Below, piece after piece: positions 7,323 through 18,068 of a DNA stretch of 22,242 bases. The translations under genes and the position numbers were made by a program. The DNA is from Bodo saltans (taxonomy: Eukaryota > Euglenozoa > Kinetoplastea > Eubodonida > Bodonidae), in the NCBI GenBank assembly GCA_001460835.1, contig CYKH01001364.1, forward strand, positions 1 to 22,242. Direction: 5' to 3'. The notes below the pieces were generated by a model that was not told the DNA's origin, made no database searches, and saw only the letters and a list, made by a program, of their open reading frames with translations. Position 1 is the first letter of the stretch. Each line of letters begins with the position of its first letter.

Positions 7323-10300
7323 ATGGTCGGTGAGCACGCAGCAGATGGCGTTGCAGCCCATAATCAACAACAACGTCCTCCCCCCTCCCTCGTGGCTCTT
7401 GTGGACACCGCGACTCGATTCCTTATCCACGCATCGCATTGGAATCTCTTGCTGCTCGTGTACATTGTGACGTGCGTGGTGCAAATGGATACGATCGCAC
7501 GAATTCACGTTGCGGCTGATATGCAATCCTTTGCATTGGAGGTGATGCACACAGAAATACTCAACATTGGCCTGATGACGCACGATGTCTGTCACATCAA
7601 TCATGAAACATCATCATCATTGGTACGGACATTCGACAGCGCACCAGAAGCACAACTTGGCGCTGAAGAACACTGGCGAGCGATGGTCAAACGTCTTTAT
7701 CGTCCCATCAAATGCCAAAAGACCCAACACTCCAGAGAAGATATCTACTGGACGTTAGGCCCTTTGGATAAGCGGCTGGAATCGTACGACTACCTCACGT
7801 CCAAGGGACTTGCGTTTAGCGTCGTTCAGGTCGTTCCTAGTGACTTGGAGTCGGCCATGACGATGTGGGTTGGGAAATGGCGTGGTGAAAATGTCGACCT
7901 TGTTGGTTGGGGACCGCAACTGTGGACTTTGATCACAGCGAACCTAGCCTATCATGGATTCGCCTTGGAGTATCCTGTGATCTACGGCGTGGCGCCCACT
8001 CTTCAGAAAAAGCTGTTCTTTGTGATGATGTTGATTTGGCTCGAGGGACTCGCATCGATTCGTCTTACGGGTTGGATGTGGCCGACGCTGCTCTCCGACG
8101 CCGTCACGTACGTATTGCACACATCACCGCTCTCCAACGTTATTTTCTCTCGATGGATCTTTGTTGCGATGGCATTAGCGGGGCTGACAGCGAGGAGCAT
8201 CCCTATTTTACAATCTTCCATTCTTGTCCTTGCAGGCAATCGATCGGAGTGGTTGGTGTTTCTTGGGGTGTACGTTGCTGATGTGTTGCATTGTATGAAG
8301 GAGAGGAGCGTTGGGATGGCCGATGTGGTTGCACATTCTCTCATTGTCATTATGGGAACCATGATGATCCACAAACTGATGTTTTACCCGGTGGACAGCG
8401 TTGAAATTCGGAAGACGGCGCATAATCTCGATCGAAAGTGGACCGATGCGACCGATAAGCTCATTGCGTCGTTGGCTGGAAAGGTAAGCTCTGTGGAGCT
8501 CACCAAAGAAGATGAGCAGTTTCAACAGTACATCATGGTGAAGCTGATGCGCAATGTTCTGCCCATTGTTGCGGAGCTTGTGCCTGCTATTCAAATCACT
8601 GTTCTTTGGCACGTATGCGGCATGCAATCTGCCACACTTGCGCGGTCCCTTTTGTTAGCAGTCTTTTGCTCTCCATGGCCGGAGTTACTGCCCTTGCCAA
8701 CATCCTCCTCATCATTGTCCAAGCGAAAGAAGCTTCAAAGCGACGGTCGAGATGAGCGTTGTGATGACGACACTTTCTCCGAAAATATTGTTCTTCTTGA
8801 GCTGAAAAGGTCAACTCGGATTTGTCAAATCGCCGCCATAAAAAACAGAATCACATTTTCATTTATTTGGTTTGGAGTGCATTGGGAAACCGTCCGCCAC
8901 AACGTCCTCAGCGCACTTCTCCTACCTGCTCGTGCTCTAGGATTGGAAGTTCCTGACGCGCTGCTTCCTCCTGTTGACCCACTCAGTGCGTATCGCATTG
9001 CGCTTGCACTTCTACGCAATGACTTACATGATGTCACGCGTGGGCCGATGCCACCGCAACAAGCCCATCTGTTTCCAGTCGCCAAGGCTCTTCTGGTGCT
9101 GCGGCTGTCTGTGATGGACGACCTCTCTATTCCACTGAGCTCCCGCAAGGATCACGAGGTCATCAAGAGTCTGACGACTTGTCTCCTTCAGGCCTCTCAA
9201 CAAGCAAATATTCGATGCCGGATTCTTCACGATGTGAATTTCTTCCCCCTACTCGATGCTGTGCTTCGAGACTTCAGATTGAAGCTGCAAACTGGGACAT
9301 ACTTGACATCAGATAAACTTGCGTTCACCATCCTCCCAACCACAATAGTGGATCCTCCTGTAGAGGGGGAAAACCGTGTGACACTTCCCAATATGGCAGA
9401 GCTGCGTGATAGCATTGAGGGGTGTAATTTATTCCTTCACTTGACGAGCGCATTGCTGTCGAACCCGGTTAGCAAAGATCCAGATGATTTTGGGCTCGAG
9501 AAGCTTGCCGCTTACGGGCTACTAAAGAGTGGTGACTGGTGCCCATCGGTGGAGCTGTTTGTTCCGTTTCGGTTCGATGGCGACAAATTCGTTGGCAACC
9601 CAGTCCGTGCGCTCTTCGCGTACCTTCCGATGCTGATGGAGCTTGTTGTCTGGCGTGAAGGGCCTGGTGAAGTGTTTGCTCCTCCCTCACTTCGTGCAAC
9701 GCTCCTTCAGCGTGGAGAACTTCACGTTCGGCGTCCTACGCACGATACCCGCCATCAACAAGAAATATTCGTCTCGTGGCTGTCGTGTAGAGGCGTGATG
9801 GCAGAAATTGCCGCGCGATTGTGGATGCTCACTCAGCATTCCGAATTGTCAAAACTTCGACTGAATGAAATGATCGTCGTCGATGTCGATGAATCAGGTT
9901 TCGACAAAGGTAATATTGTCGGTCTTGCTGCATGGAAAACGCACGTATTCTCACCAGTCACGTTTGTCAAACGATTGTCATACATGCTCCACCGTCGGTT
10001 CTTCCGAGGCGATATCCCTATGACGCAATTCAGCCAGAATGTCCTGCTGCTTCGAGTTATCTGGCAACTTGTTGCTCAAGACCCTTCGTGCCTTCCCCCA
10101 CATGCAAACGTGACACACAATTCCGCTGCTGAGGCCCCTTCAAAAGAAGAGATGGAGGGCGCGCTTCGTCGTCGCACACAATTTTTCCATGAATTTGTGT
10201 TCGAAGAGCGTGAAGCAACGTATGGTATCCAAGTGACAGTGGAACCTCCCCAAGACACCACGACAGCCCAATTTCCACCTCCACCAGTTACTCTACCTGC

Positions 10301-11423
10301 AAACGACAGCCGCATTCCGACGGTCTTCCAATCATGCCATCGAAAACCGGTGCTGTTGTACGTTGCATTGATGCTTGTGAAGATCCTTGAGGACCTACCC
10401 ATCGCCAGCGTTGGGGTCGAGGTGCTTCGTGGGAGCGCTACCCTCCCCCTTCACGTTCTTCGATGTGTCGAGCTGGCGCGGCAACTTGCTGCGGATGGGG
10501 TGCCGTTTGCTGCGGACCGCCTTGTGCCGCTGTTGATACGTATTCTCCGGCAATCGAAAGAAGGCCTGCTGGACATCCGACAACACATTGCGGAATCGTT
10601 TTGCTCACCTCAACACGGTGGGGCGTTCCTGGGCGACGTGCGGTTTATTGAGAACTACTTCAACGTTTCCATGGGGATGGTCGTGGTTGGGACTCGGCTC
10701 ATCAGTGCGCTTATCCGGTCCCTTGCGTTGTATTCTCAGTTTACACCTGCAGAGTACCTGCGACATCGTATTTCCGACTTCACCGCAGCTGTTCCAATCG
10801 ATAAGAGATTGCTGAGGCCATTGATTGACTCGTCGTTACTTATCTCACGCGACGACGACGATGGCGACGATGTTGATGACGATGATGACAATGACTTTAT
10901 TCTGCCTCGTCAACAGCGCCAAGTTCGTTGGACGTTCCTTTTCCGTCTTCATCGAGCAGAAGTAGATCTGTGGTCCCGTTGCATTCGTGCGTGTTGGGAC
11001 CAGAGCAGTCTGGCGTCCTTTCGAGTTGCTGGCTACACGTCAGTTGCACAGTCCAAGATGTTGAGGGACCACGGAATTTCAACATTCCAATTTCCTCTGT
11101 CTGTTCGACGGCTAGGCGAGGAGGAAGTGAAGCAACGCCATGATGCTGACTTGATGGACTGTGAGTGTGTCATATGCTTGGAGCCTATGCTGCGTGAAGA
11201 AGCCCCAAGAAGCGACGAGGAGGACACTGCAACTGTTGTCCCTGGTGAGCCAGAAGTCGCACGGAGGCGTGAGAAGGATGTCCAAATCCGGGATTGGGAA
11301 GTCAACAAATCTTTGTCAAGCATTGTTGAACTCTCAGGTTGCCGCCACAAATTTCACGCACACTGCTTTTTCTATTGGATATGCGGCGAACATACAGAAT
11401 TGTGCAGGCACCCACTTGCCTGA
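7323..11423 (+). CDS. Large multi-pass membrane protein with atypical C-terminal RING finger
   Basis: The product has 1366 residues from ATG 7323, the first Met after the putative acceptor. Hydrophobic segments occur near residues 40-57 and repeatedly between about 222 and 355, so the N-terminal third is probably membrane-embedded. The middle (about 360-1170) matches nothing I recognise and is largely helical in appearance. An acidic run of Asp lies at 10850-10900. The C-terminus holds a RING-like pattern: C1282-V-I-C1285, then C1340-R-H1342, H1345, C1348 and C1361 followed by RHPLA. The gap between the second and third ligands is long (54 residues) and acidic. The position expected for the seventh ligand, two residues before the last Cys pair member, is Thr1358, with C1354 nearby. 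A role as an E3 ubiquitin ligase in an internal membrane is a reasonable inference. No specific family was identified. Confidence 0.75.
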   Translation: MVGEHAADGVAAHNQQQRPPPSLVALVDTATRFLIHASHWNLLLLVYIVTCVVQMDTIARIHVAADMQSFALEVMHTEILNIGLMTHDVCHINHETSSSLVRTFDSAPEAQLGAEEHWRAMVKRLYRPIKCQKTQHSREDIYWTLGPLDKRLESYDYLTSKGLAFSVVQVVPSDLESAMTMWVGKWRGENVDLVGWGPQLWTLITANLAYHGFALEYPVIYGVAPTLQKKLFFVMMLIWLEGLASIRLTGWMWPTLLSDAVTYVLHTSPLSNVIFSRWIFVAMALAGLTARSIPILQSSILVLAGNRSEWLVFLGVYVADVLHCMKERSVGMADVVAHSLIVIMGTMMIHKLMFYPVDSVEIRKTAHNLDRKWTDATDKLIASLAGKVSSVELTKEDEQFQQYIMVKLMRNVLPIVAELVPAIQITVLWHVCGMQSATLARSLLLAVFCSPWPELLPLPTSSSSLSKRKKLQSDGRDERCDDDTFSENIVLLELKRSTRICQIAAIKNRITFSFIWFGVHWETVRHNVLSALLLPARALGLEVPDALLPPVDPLSAYRIALALLRNDLHDVTRGPMPPQQAHLFPVAKALLVLRLSVMDDLSIPLSSRKDHEVIKSLTTCLLQASQQANIRCRILHDVNFFPLLDAVLRDFRLKLQTGTYLTSDKLAFTILPTTIVDPPVEGENRVTLPNMAELRDSIEGCNLFLHLTSALLSNPVSKDPDDFGLEKLAAYGLLKSGDWCPSVELFVPFRFDGDKFVGNPVRALFAYLPMLMELVVWREGPGEVFAPPSLRATLLQRGELHVRRPTHDTRHQQEIFVSWLSCRGVMAEIAARLWMLTQHSELSKLRLNEMIVVDVDESGFDKGNIVGLAAWKTHVFSPVTFVKRLSYMLHRRFFRGDIPMTQFSQNVLLLRVIWQLVAQDPSCLPPHANVTHNSAAEAPSKEEMEGALRRRTQFFHEFVFEEREATYGIQVTVEPPQDTTTAQFPPPPVTLPANDSRIPTVFQSCHRKPVLLYVALMLVKILEDLPIASVGVEVLRGSATLPLHVLRCVELARQLAADGVPFAADRLVPLLIRILRQSKEGLLDIRQHIAESFCSPQHGGAFLGDVRFIENYFNVSMGMVVVGTRLISALIRSLALYSQFTPAEYLRHRISDFTAAVPIDKRLLRPLIDSSLLISRDDDDGDDVDDDDDNDFILPRQQRQVRWTFLFRLHRAEVDLWSRCIRACWDQSSLASFRVAGYTSVAQSKMLRDHGISTFQFPLSVRRLGEEEVKQRHDADLMDCECVICLEPMLREEAPRSDEEDTATVVPGEPEVARRREKDVQIRDWEVNKSLSSIVELSGCRHKFHAHCFFYWICGEHTELCRHPLA

Positions 11424-11570
11424 ACGGAGTGAATTCAATTAATTTTTCACAGAAACACAGAGACAATTACTTTTTTTGTGCAAGAAATTCTTCACAAGGC
11501 AATTTATGACAAAAATTTCATGATGCAGAAACTTCACATTGCAAACTAGCTGCATTCTCCAATTTCATTG

Positions 11571-11596
11571 TTTTTTTTTTGATTCTGTGGCCGAAG
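11571..11596 (+). promoter_or_regulatory. T10 run with downstream AG, candidate trans-splice acceptor
   Basis: Ten T at 11571-11580 are followed by AG at 11595-11596. The next ATG is at 11639, 42 bases on, the start of a short ORF that appears to be the original 5' end of the trypsin-fold gene. The gap 11424-11638 is otherwise A/T-rich with no recognisable gene. Confidence 0.4.
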
Positions 11597-11638
11597 CCTT
11601 TGGTAGATACAGCATTTTATTCGAACGAAGAAAAAAAA

Positions 11639-11956
11639 ATGAGCGAACGCCAGCACGAGATTAAGGTCCCCCTTCGCGTCCTGCCACTCGGCTCCATCGA
11701 GCCGACTTTCGAGAACGCCAGCGTCGATGTAGATCCTCACCGCCACAACGGCGGGGGGATCAAAAAAAAAATTAGCGAAGCTAGTCCTTAAGAACAGGTG
11801 CGACGCGTCTAACATCTACTATGACAGGGTAACTTCCTTACCATGTGCGGTTCGAAGGGTGACGACGACTATCTCACACGCTTCGTAAAACGCCTTCATC
11901 TACTCACCTACTGCTTGTGCTTGGACTAACGGGCCGAAGAAGTACGACGAGTGCGC
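11639..11956 (+). pseudogene. Decayed or frame-disrupted 5' end of the trypsin-fold gene
   Basis: An ATG at 11639, suitably placed after a pyrimidine tract, opens a 50-codon frame that ends at 11791. A G6 run at 11754-11759 and an A10 run at 11763-11772 lie just before the frame is lost. The +1 frame then reads protein-like from the A-run to about 11890, another frame is open from about 11838 to 11929, and the long downstream frame opens after a stop at 11927. This relay of open stretches in three frames over about 300 bases suggests a coding region broken by several small indels. Homopolymer sequencing errors could explain the first break but hardly all of them. The region could also be an untranslated leader with chance ORFs. 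Confidence 0.45.
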
Positions 11957-13585
11957 ATGGAGTGTGCCCTGCCGGTGCTCTCACGGGCGTATTGGCAGGA
12001 GGGCTACCCCCAATTCCTGGATGCGGCAACGTACCTTAAAATGCTAGTAGAATCCTCCAACACGTTTGATTTCCAGCGCCGGGTGGAGTACGTCTGCCTG
12101 AGCCACCCAAGGCACGACTTGATGCCGGTGTGTCCGTTTGTGGACTCCACCGGTCAGCTCCTACTGTCCCCAGCACTCCGCGGCGACCCCACCGGCGGCA
12201 AGTACGTGGGGGAGTGGCAAGATGTGGCTCGCGACAATCTTTCCCTAGACGAGCTCGCAAGCATGAAGTCCACGGCGGTGAGACTCCGTGAACTGTCCCC
12301 GTACATCACTCGAGCGTCGCACGCTGTGGTGCGCTTGTTTGGCTACCATGCAGGATGCCATGACGGAGATATTACGAGCACCACAAGACTTCGTGTGGTG
12401 CCCTGCACCGCGTTCTTTGTGTCCCCCATTCACTTGTTGACCGCAAGGACCAATCGATTCTGTGCAGAGACGAACACGTATGCCTATCGGTTTGCCTTCT
12501 CCTCCAACACGCGTGCCTCCCTCGGAATGTTAACGCCCGATGTAGATCTGATTGAGTGCCACGAGGTGCCAGAACAAGTTGCATTTCTAGCGGAAACCAT
12601 CCGCGACATTGGTGTGTTGGTGAATGATCAGAGAATGCCAAACGGGTTACAGTCCACTCCGTGGTGCGACTTGATGCTGCTTGAAGTCACCAACAAAGAC
12701 CGCCACACGAGGCTCGATACTCAGTACCTCCTGCCAGAGATGACATCGCTAGACGTGGTGAAGGGTGAGCCTTTGTTTGCGTTGCACTACCCCAACCAAC
12801 CGTCGGCAGAATATCTGACGGAAACGTTCGGATCGAGGGGGTACAATAGTAACGTGACGGAGAACGAACTTAGAGGGCAGATGTGGTCGTACGACACCAA
12901 AATGTGTAGTATGGGCGCTGTACTTGAAGAAATCAACTTCCAGCGCGTGCTCAAGACAAACTGCACGCTGCTTCCTGGATCCCGCGGTGCACCGATTCTA
13001 CGGAACGTTTACGTAGACTTCGACAACGACGCCGCGAAGCGAAAGAGCGTCGGGGAAGATTCTGCTGGCCTCGAGTTTGCCGCGACCTACTGCGCCATGG
13101 CCATCGGCAGAAGTCGTGAAAATGTGGAGAAGGAGAGGGATCACATCATTTCGATGAGCACCAGCGACTTAGCTCGAACCGAAAGCCTCGGCGCGAACAT
13201 GTACAATGACTGCACCCCAGTCCACAACACATGCCTCGTGTTGTTGTACCTCAAGTACGTCCTCCCAGCCATCACCAACGAAGATCATCGGTTGTACATC
13301 TCTCGGTTCCTTCATCCCTATGGTGTTCTCGTAAGCCGATCGATCCTGTCGCAGTGCCACCGCAAAATGCTCAAAGATGCCGACGACTACAATGAGTACG
13401 GCATGGACTTTTATGAGCATCATGATCTGCAGTCTGCGTTACAGTGTTTCCGAGAGGGAGCGAAAATGTTCACAACGGCCAGCATCCCAAATCTGACGGA
13501 CTTTGAGATCGAGCTTCGAACGGCACTTCAAACTAACGTATCTGCTGTGGTCGTCGCCATGAAGGAGAATCCTCAGCCAAAATAG
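11957..13585 (+). CDS. Trypsin-fold (chymotrypsin-like) protein, probably catalytically dead, with TPR-like C-terminus
   Basis: The product has 542 residues from the first ATG of the long frame; the open frame itself starts after a stop at 11927. Residues 115-390 show the layout of a trypsin-like peptidase. A strand CTAFFVSPIHLLTA occurs where the catalytic His normally follows, but the sequence reads TARTN with Thr at 165. A WCDLMLLEV strand carries D238 in the usual Asp position. GSRGAPIL carries S342 in the usual Ser position. With Ser and Asp retained and His missing, it is probably a pseudoprotease or needs its motif re-examined. Residues about 475-505 (NEYGMDFYEHHDLQSALQCF) resemble a single TPR helix pair. 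No signal peptide is visible at this start. Because the upstream 300 bases look broken, the true N-terminus may be lost, and the whole gene may be decaying. Confidence 0.6.
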   Translation: MECALPVLSRAYWQEGYPQFLDAATYLKMLVESSNTFDFQRRVEYVCLSHPRHDLMPVCPFVDSTGQLLLSPALRGDPTGGKYVGEWQDVARDNLSLDELASMKSTAVRLRELSPYITRASHAVVRLFGYHAGCHDGDITSTTRLRVVPCTAFFVSPIHLLTARTNRFCAETNTYAYRFAFSSNTRASLGMLTPDVDLIECHEVPEQVAFLAETIRDIGVLVNDQRMPNGLQSTPWCDLMLLEVTNKDRHTRLDTQYLLPEMTSLDVVKGEPLFALHYPNQPSAEYLTETFGSRGYNSNVTENELRGQMWSYDTKMCSMGAVLEEINFQRVLKTNCTLLPGSRGAPILRNVYVDFDNDAAKRKSVGEDSAGLEFAATYCAMAIGRSRENVEKERDHIISMSTSDLARTESLGANMYNDCTPVHNTCLVLLYLKYVLPAITNEDHRLYISRFLHPYGVLVSRSILSQCHRKMLKDADDYNEYGMDFYEHHDLQSALQCFREGAKMFTTASIPNLTDFEIELRTALQTNVSAVVVAMKENPQPK

Positions 13586-13659
13586 ACATCAATAGGCGTG
13601 GGCCACAGCAACTTACACTGTGACTTCTTTTTCCTTTTTAATTTTGGTATCTTTTGTAG

Positions 13660-14435
<776 letters not shown>

Positions 14436-15004
14436 TAAAGCAGGTCGTTCAACTCTTTCTTGCGTCGCTCCTCCGACGTTCCTTCGCGGCTAACCGACGA
14501 CTTCTCCTCCGGATGGCTCAGAGAGGACACGAAGAGAACAAAGAGGGGAGGTTGTGTGCATCTGGCATTTGTGTGGTTGTGTAGGCTGGCAGCATTTTTG
14601 CTTCATAGTTTTGAGGTCAAAAAAGGTGTCACATTGATTACCATATTTGCCAGAACGCAGCAACGGTTTGCAAACGTATTATCACTTCTGAAAGGATGCT
14701 CAACGAGTCACAAAAAAAATCAATTATGCATGTCCGATACGTTGCAGTTCTCACAGCAGTTTTTTTTTTTTTTTTTTCCATATTGCTCGACTTGTCCAAA
14801 GGGATAAAATAAACGTGAATACCGCCGTGTAGAGAGAAACGAAACCAACGAAACATTTGGATACGTTCTTTGCTTTGAATAAACAACATCAACAAATATA
14901 AGACCTCAACAACGGGAAAAAAAAACACCGAAGTGAAAGGAAGGGGCTAGAACAACTAAAAGGAAAGTCAAAGTCACTCAATCAATACAACCAAAGAAAA
15001 CTGG
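14436..15004 (+). other. Gene-free region between the proteasome relic and kinase 1, with T18 acceptor candidate
   Basis: No convincing gene is seen. The region contains the faded 3' part of the proteasome relic and a run of 18 T at 14760-14777 followed by a short C/T-rich stretch to AG at 14800-14801. This is the likeliest trans-splice acceptor for kinase 1, giving a leader of about 200 bases. The segment just before the kinase ATG (14820-15000) is A-rich. Confidence 0.45.
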
Positions 15005-17614
15005 ATGGACAATTGGTCAGCAGCTTCTTCGCCAAAAATCTGCGAACGTCAACAGTCGATCGTAGAGCGTCGACCTATGTTTGTATCTTCTGAAGGAGCC
15101 CCACTGCTCTTATCGACCGTCATCAACGAAGCCGATAGTGTCGCGTCGGCCTCCATCCAGACCAACAACACTGTCCGACGCAGTCCTTCGTCGTCAACAG
15201 GAACCAATTTGCCTATCGGAGACTTTACATCGACGTTAGTCCTCAACAGCGAGGCTTCACCGAATAGTTACTCATCAGATCTTTTACAGTTAATGGAGCC
15301 ATCAGCCTCGAATTGGGCGTCCCCAACAGCACGCCGCAACAAAGGGCTTCGGAACAGAGTCGGCGAACGTCTTGGGAACAGTGTGCTCGCCCTTAACAAC
15401 CTGAAGCATCAGTACCTGAGACTCACCGGCGACGTGGTTTCCTTTTCTGCAACGACACCTGCAGCAGCACCTCATCGAGGGGATATTACAATGATGCTCG
15501 ATTCCATGCACCAAGGCGATGTGGTACAACACTGTGTGCAACTACATCAATTTATTCAAGAAGCATTGGGTATGAGTATGGAGCAGTTCGACGACGAGAG
15601 ACCTGCTCCTGGCGCTACTTCTGCTGCAGCTGCAGGTATCACCGTGCCTTCGATGTTCCGCGCCAACCTTGTGTCACCGGCATTTGCTACGCCACACGTC
15701 ACCACCACCACCACTGTGTCCGCCGCATTTGCTGCCGACGATCCAAACTCCGCTGATCTTACGCATTCAATGTCCAACACGTCAATGATCGCGGAGCCGG
15801 TGCGCACAACACGCGAGGCGCGCAAAAGTATCGATGAGGATGGTAGCAAAATGATCAACGACTACGTTGTGCTCGATGACATTGGACGTGGCAGCTTTGG
15901 TAAAGTGAAACTTGCATTCGACACGAAGTTATGTCGAATGGTCGCAATCAAGATCCTTCGTAAGCCGTCGTCCTGGGGAGTCTCGACGACGTCGTCAGTA
16001 GACCATAACACTGCTGGGCGCATCGGTAACGCCAGAGACGATGACCAGGATGCCGATCAGAGTGCCCGACCCATCAGCCGCAAGCAAACACAGCACTTGG
16101 CGCTGCAGCGTGAAATTGCAGTCATGAAGAAATTAAGGCACAAAAACGTCGTGTCGTTGTTCGAAGTGATAGATGACCCCGACGCCGAAAAGTTGTACAT
16201 CGTCATGCAATACGTCGACAACGGCTCAGTAGGCAAAGTCAATTCAGACGGATCTTGCACCATCGTGCCGCCAGGCATGCTCCTACAAATCGCATCTCAA
16301 CTTCTTGCAGGGTTGCAGTATTTACACTCACGTGGGGTGGTGCATCGAGATATCAAGCCCGAGAATATATTAATCAACACGGAGGGAGAAGCGTTCTTGG
16401 CGGATTTTGGTGTCTCTGAGCACTTCGAGCAATCGTCACCCTTCTCCCGTGACGACGTTGATGATGGACTAACGACGGCGGCGTCTGTTAATGTAGAAGG
16501 GAAACGAGGAACGAAACTGTTTATGGCGCCAGAACTCCTTCTTCTTACCGACACAACATCCACCACCAGCGATAACGACGACCGCACCAACAGTCCTGGC
16601 ACAGTCAAAGGGCGCACGGTAGATACTTGGGCCCTCGGCGTGACGCTGTTTGCTCTTCTCACAGGCCATCTTCCCTTTGACTCTGAGGAACAAATTATGG
16701 ACGAGAACTGTGTTCCTCAACAAATGTCACAACTACCAGAAATGTGGGCACCATTGATTCAAGGTCTTCTGGAACGCAAGTGGGAGCAACGCTGGACGGC
16801 GCAGCAAGCACGGCAGTACATTAAGCACATTATCGTAGCGTCCTCTGGAAACATGAATGAGGTAACTACCGAGCTGATTCAAGCGAGTAGTATGCTAGCT
16901 GTGCGTTACGTGGATCCCCAGGCGGCACTTATTGCCGAAGCGGCCTCTGGTGCATTTGCGGTAGGCGATGAAGGAAAGAACAGTGAGGTCCCGGCCGCAA
17001 ACGCCACTATTTCTTCTGAAAAATCAATTTTCGGTGCGTCCCAACGTCGTGCCGGGCGTGGCGGAGCTGTGCTAGTAGTGGATGCCGATGTGTGGAATGC
17101 CTTCACGCCAGTTGCGCGCCGGCCACCTGCGTTACTTCCACGAGCAACACCACCACCTGCAGCTATCGACAGTCTCTCAGCGCGATTGTCTCCCTCAGAA
17201 GCAAATATCAATGTCGGAAAGAAAAAAGGAAGTCCACAAGACATCCCTCATAAAGCGGGAGTGAAGTTGCGCAATGCCGTAGTGATCGACCTTGACGCCT
17301 TCGACAACAACAACAACAACAGTAACAAGAACATCTCGGCCACATCTGGCCACATCGGGTTGATCGCTGGCAATTTGCAGCGTGGGAGTAAATTGATGGG
17401 TGGAGGCCCATATATGAATGTTTCTGACATCCCACAACCGATTCCGCTCACCTCCGGCGGGGACGATGATGAGTACGGAGATGCGCGATCTGGCAATGTT
17501 CCACATGCTCGACGCGAGAACACCAAATGCTCTCGGAGACTTCAAGAGCTCCTTGACGAACAAAACAACCTCGAGACGCAACGTCGCTTGGTACACAAGG
17601 GTGTGCTCTCGTAG
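15005..17614 (+). CDS. CaMKK/SNF1-upstream-type Ser/Thr protein kinase (kinase 1)
   Basis: This 869-residue protein has its kinase domain at about 287-610. Key residues are the Gly loop GRGSFG (from 294), VAIK with K316, HRDIKPEN (H447, D449), DFG from D467, and APE at 508-510 preceded by GTKLFM with the likely activation Thr. An insert of about 45 residues between the beta-3 strand and helix C, and the (I/L)DDPDAEKLYIVMQYV segment, resemble the CaMKK/LKB1-like kinases that phosphorylate AMPK/SNF1-type kinases. The activation loop carries an insert of about 20 residues and a further D/T/S-rich insert follows APE. The N-terminal 285 residues are Ser/Thr-rich and hold an HCVxLH motif near 15528-15551. 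The C-terminus holds an AFTPV motif near 17095-17112, a poly-Asn run at 17306-17335 and a short coiled-coil-like tail. Kinase 2 and probably a third gene follow head to tail. Confidence 0.9.
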   Translation: MDNWSAASSPKICERQQSIVERRPMFVSSEGAPLLLSTVINEADSVASASIQTNNTVRRSPSSSTGTNLPIGDFTSTLVLNSEASPNSYSSDLLQLMEPSASNWASPTARRNKGLRNRVGERLGNSVLALNNLKHQYLRLTGDVVSFSATTPAAAPHRGDITMMLDSMHQGDVVQHCVQLHQFIQEALGMSMEQFDDERPAPGATSAAAAGITVPSMFRANLVSPAFATPHVTTTTTVSAAFAADDPNSADLTHSMSNTSMIAEPVRTTREARKSIDEDGSKMINDYVVLDDIGRGSFGKVKLAFDTKLCRMVAIKILRKPSSWGVSTTSSVDHNTAGRIGNARDDDQDADQSARPISRKQTQHLALQREIAVMKKLRHKNVVSLFEVIDDPDAEKLYIVMQYVDNGSVGKVNSDGSCTIVPPGMLLQIASQLLAGLQYLHSRGVVHRDIKPENILINTEGEAFLADFGVSEHFEQSSPFSRDDVDDGLTTAASVNVEGKRGTKLFMAPELLLLTDTTSTTSDNDDRTNSPGTVKGRTVDTWALGVTLFALLTGHLPFDSEEQIMDENCVPQQMSQLPEMWAPLIQGLLERKWEQRWTAQQARQYIKHIIVASSGNMNEVTTELIQASSMLAVRYVDPQAALIAEAASGAFAVGDEGKNSEVPAANATISSEKSIFGASQRRAGRGGAVLVVDADVWNAFTPVARRPPALLPRATPPPAAIDSLSARLSPSEANINVGKKKGSPQDIPHKAGVKLRNAVVIDLDAFDNNNNNSNKNISATSGHIGLIAGNLQRGSKLMGGGPYMNVSDIPQPIPLTSGGDDDEYGDARSGNVPHARRENTKCSRRLQELLDEQNNLETQRRLVHKGVLS

Positions 17615-18068
17615 GGGGGTGATATTGAAACTAAATGACTGAAGAGGTGTGTTGACTGAAGACCTCATACCATAAAAGTAGCTTAAGCGCACGTAAATCC
17701 AGACAAAAAGTATGGGCGCCAACATATTCAAGGGTTCTTTTTCCTTGATCGCTCAGACGGATCTTTTTCCTCTTTCCTTTGTGTTTCTTTTTTTTTTTGC
17801 TTCTTTTTGTCCTGTGTTTCCTGTCCACCCCTGCTTTGTGCGGCTCAGCTGTAGAACTGCCGAAGAAAGCTGTCAAAGCAACTCAAACATTTGTTTCCCG
17901 AGAAGCGCGAGGTGTTGTTTGATGGTTACATGATTCATGCTTGTTCTTCGCTTTACTCGTTTTTAGATCAGAGGAAACAAAAAAAAAACTTTACAAGAGC
18001 CTGCTAGCAAGGCCATCATCATCACTTTTTTTCTTTCCGAGATAAGACGAGCGTGGGGAAAATAAAAA
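17615..18068 (+). other. Intergenic region before kinase 2 with two candidate trans-splice acceptors
   Basis: No gene is seen. A long pyrimidine-rich stretch at about 17761-17840 ends at AG 17847-17848. A second, closer one at 18024-18039 ends at AG 18040-18041, 27 bases before the ATG at 18069. Either may be used. Confidence 0.4.

Noticed and set aside
10850-10900. Asp-codon run in the RING protein as a microsatellite
   Set aside because: It is an imperfect acidic low-complexity stretch within a coding frame, with no regular repeat unit.
17300-17335. AAC repeat in kinase 1 as an independent repeat element
   Set aside because: It encodes a short poly-Asn run in the C-terminal tail and is too short and imperfect to list separately.
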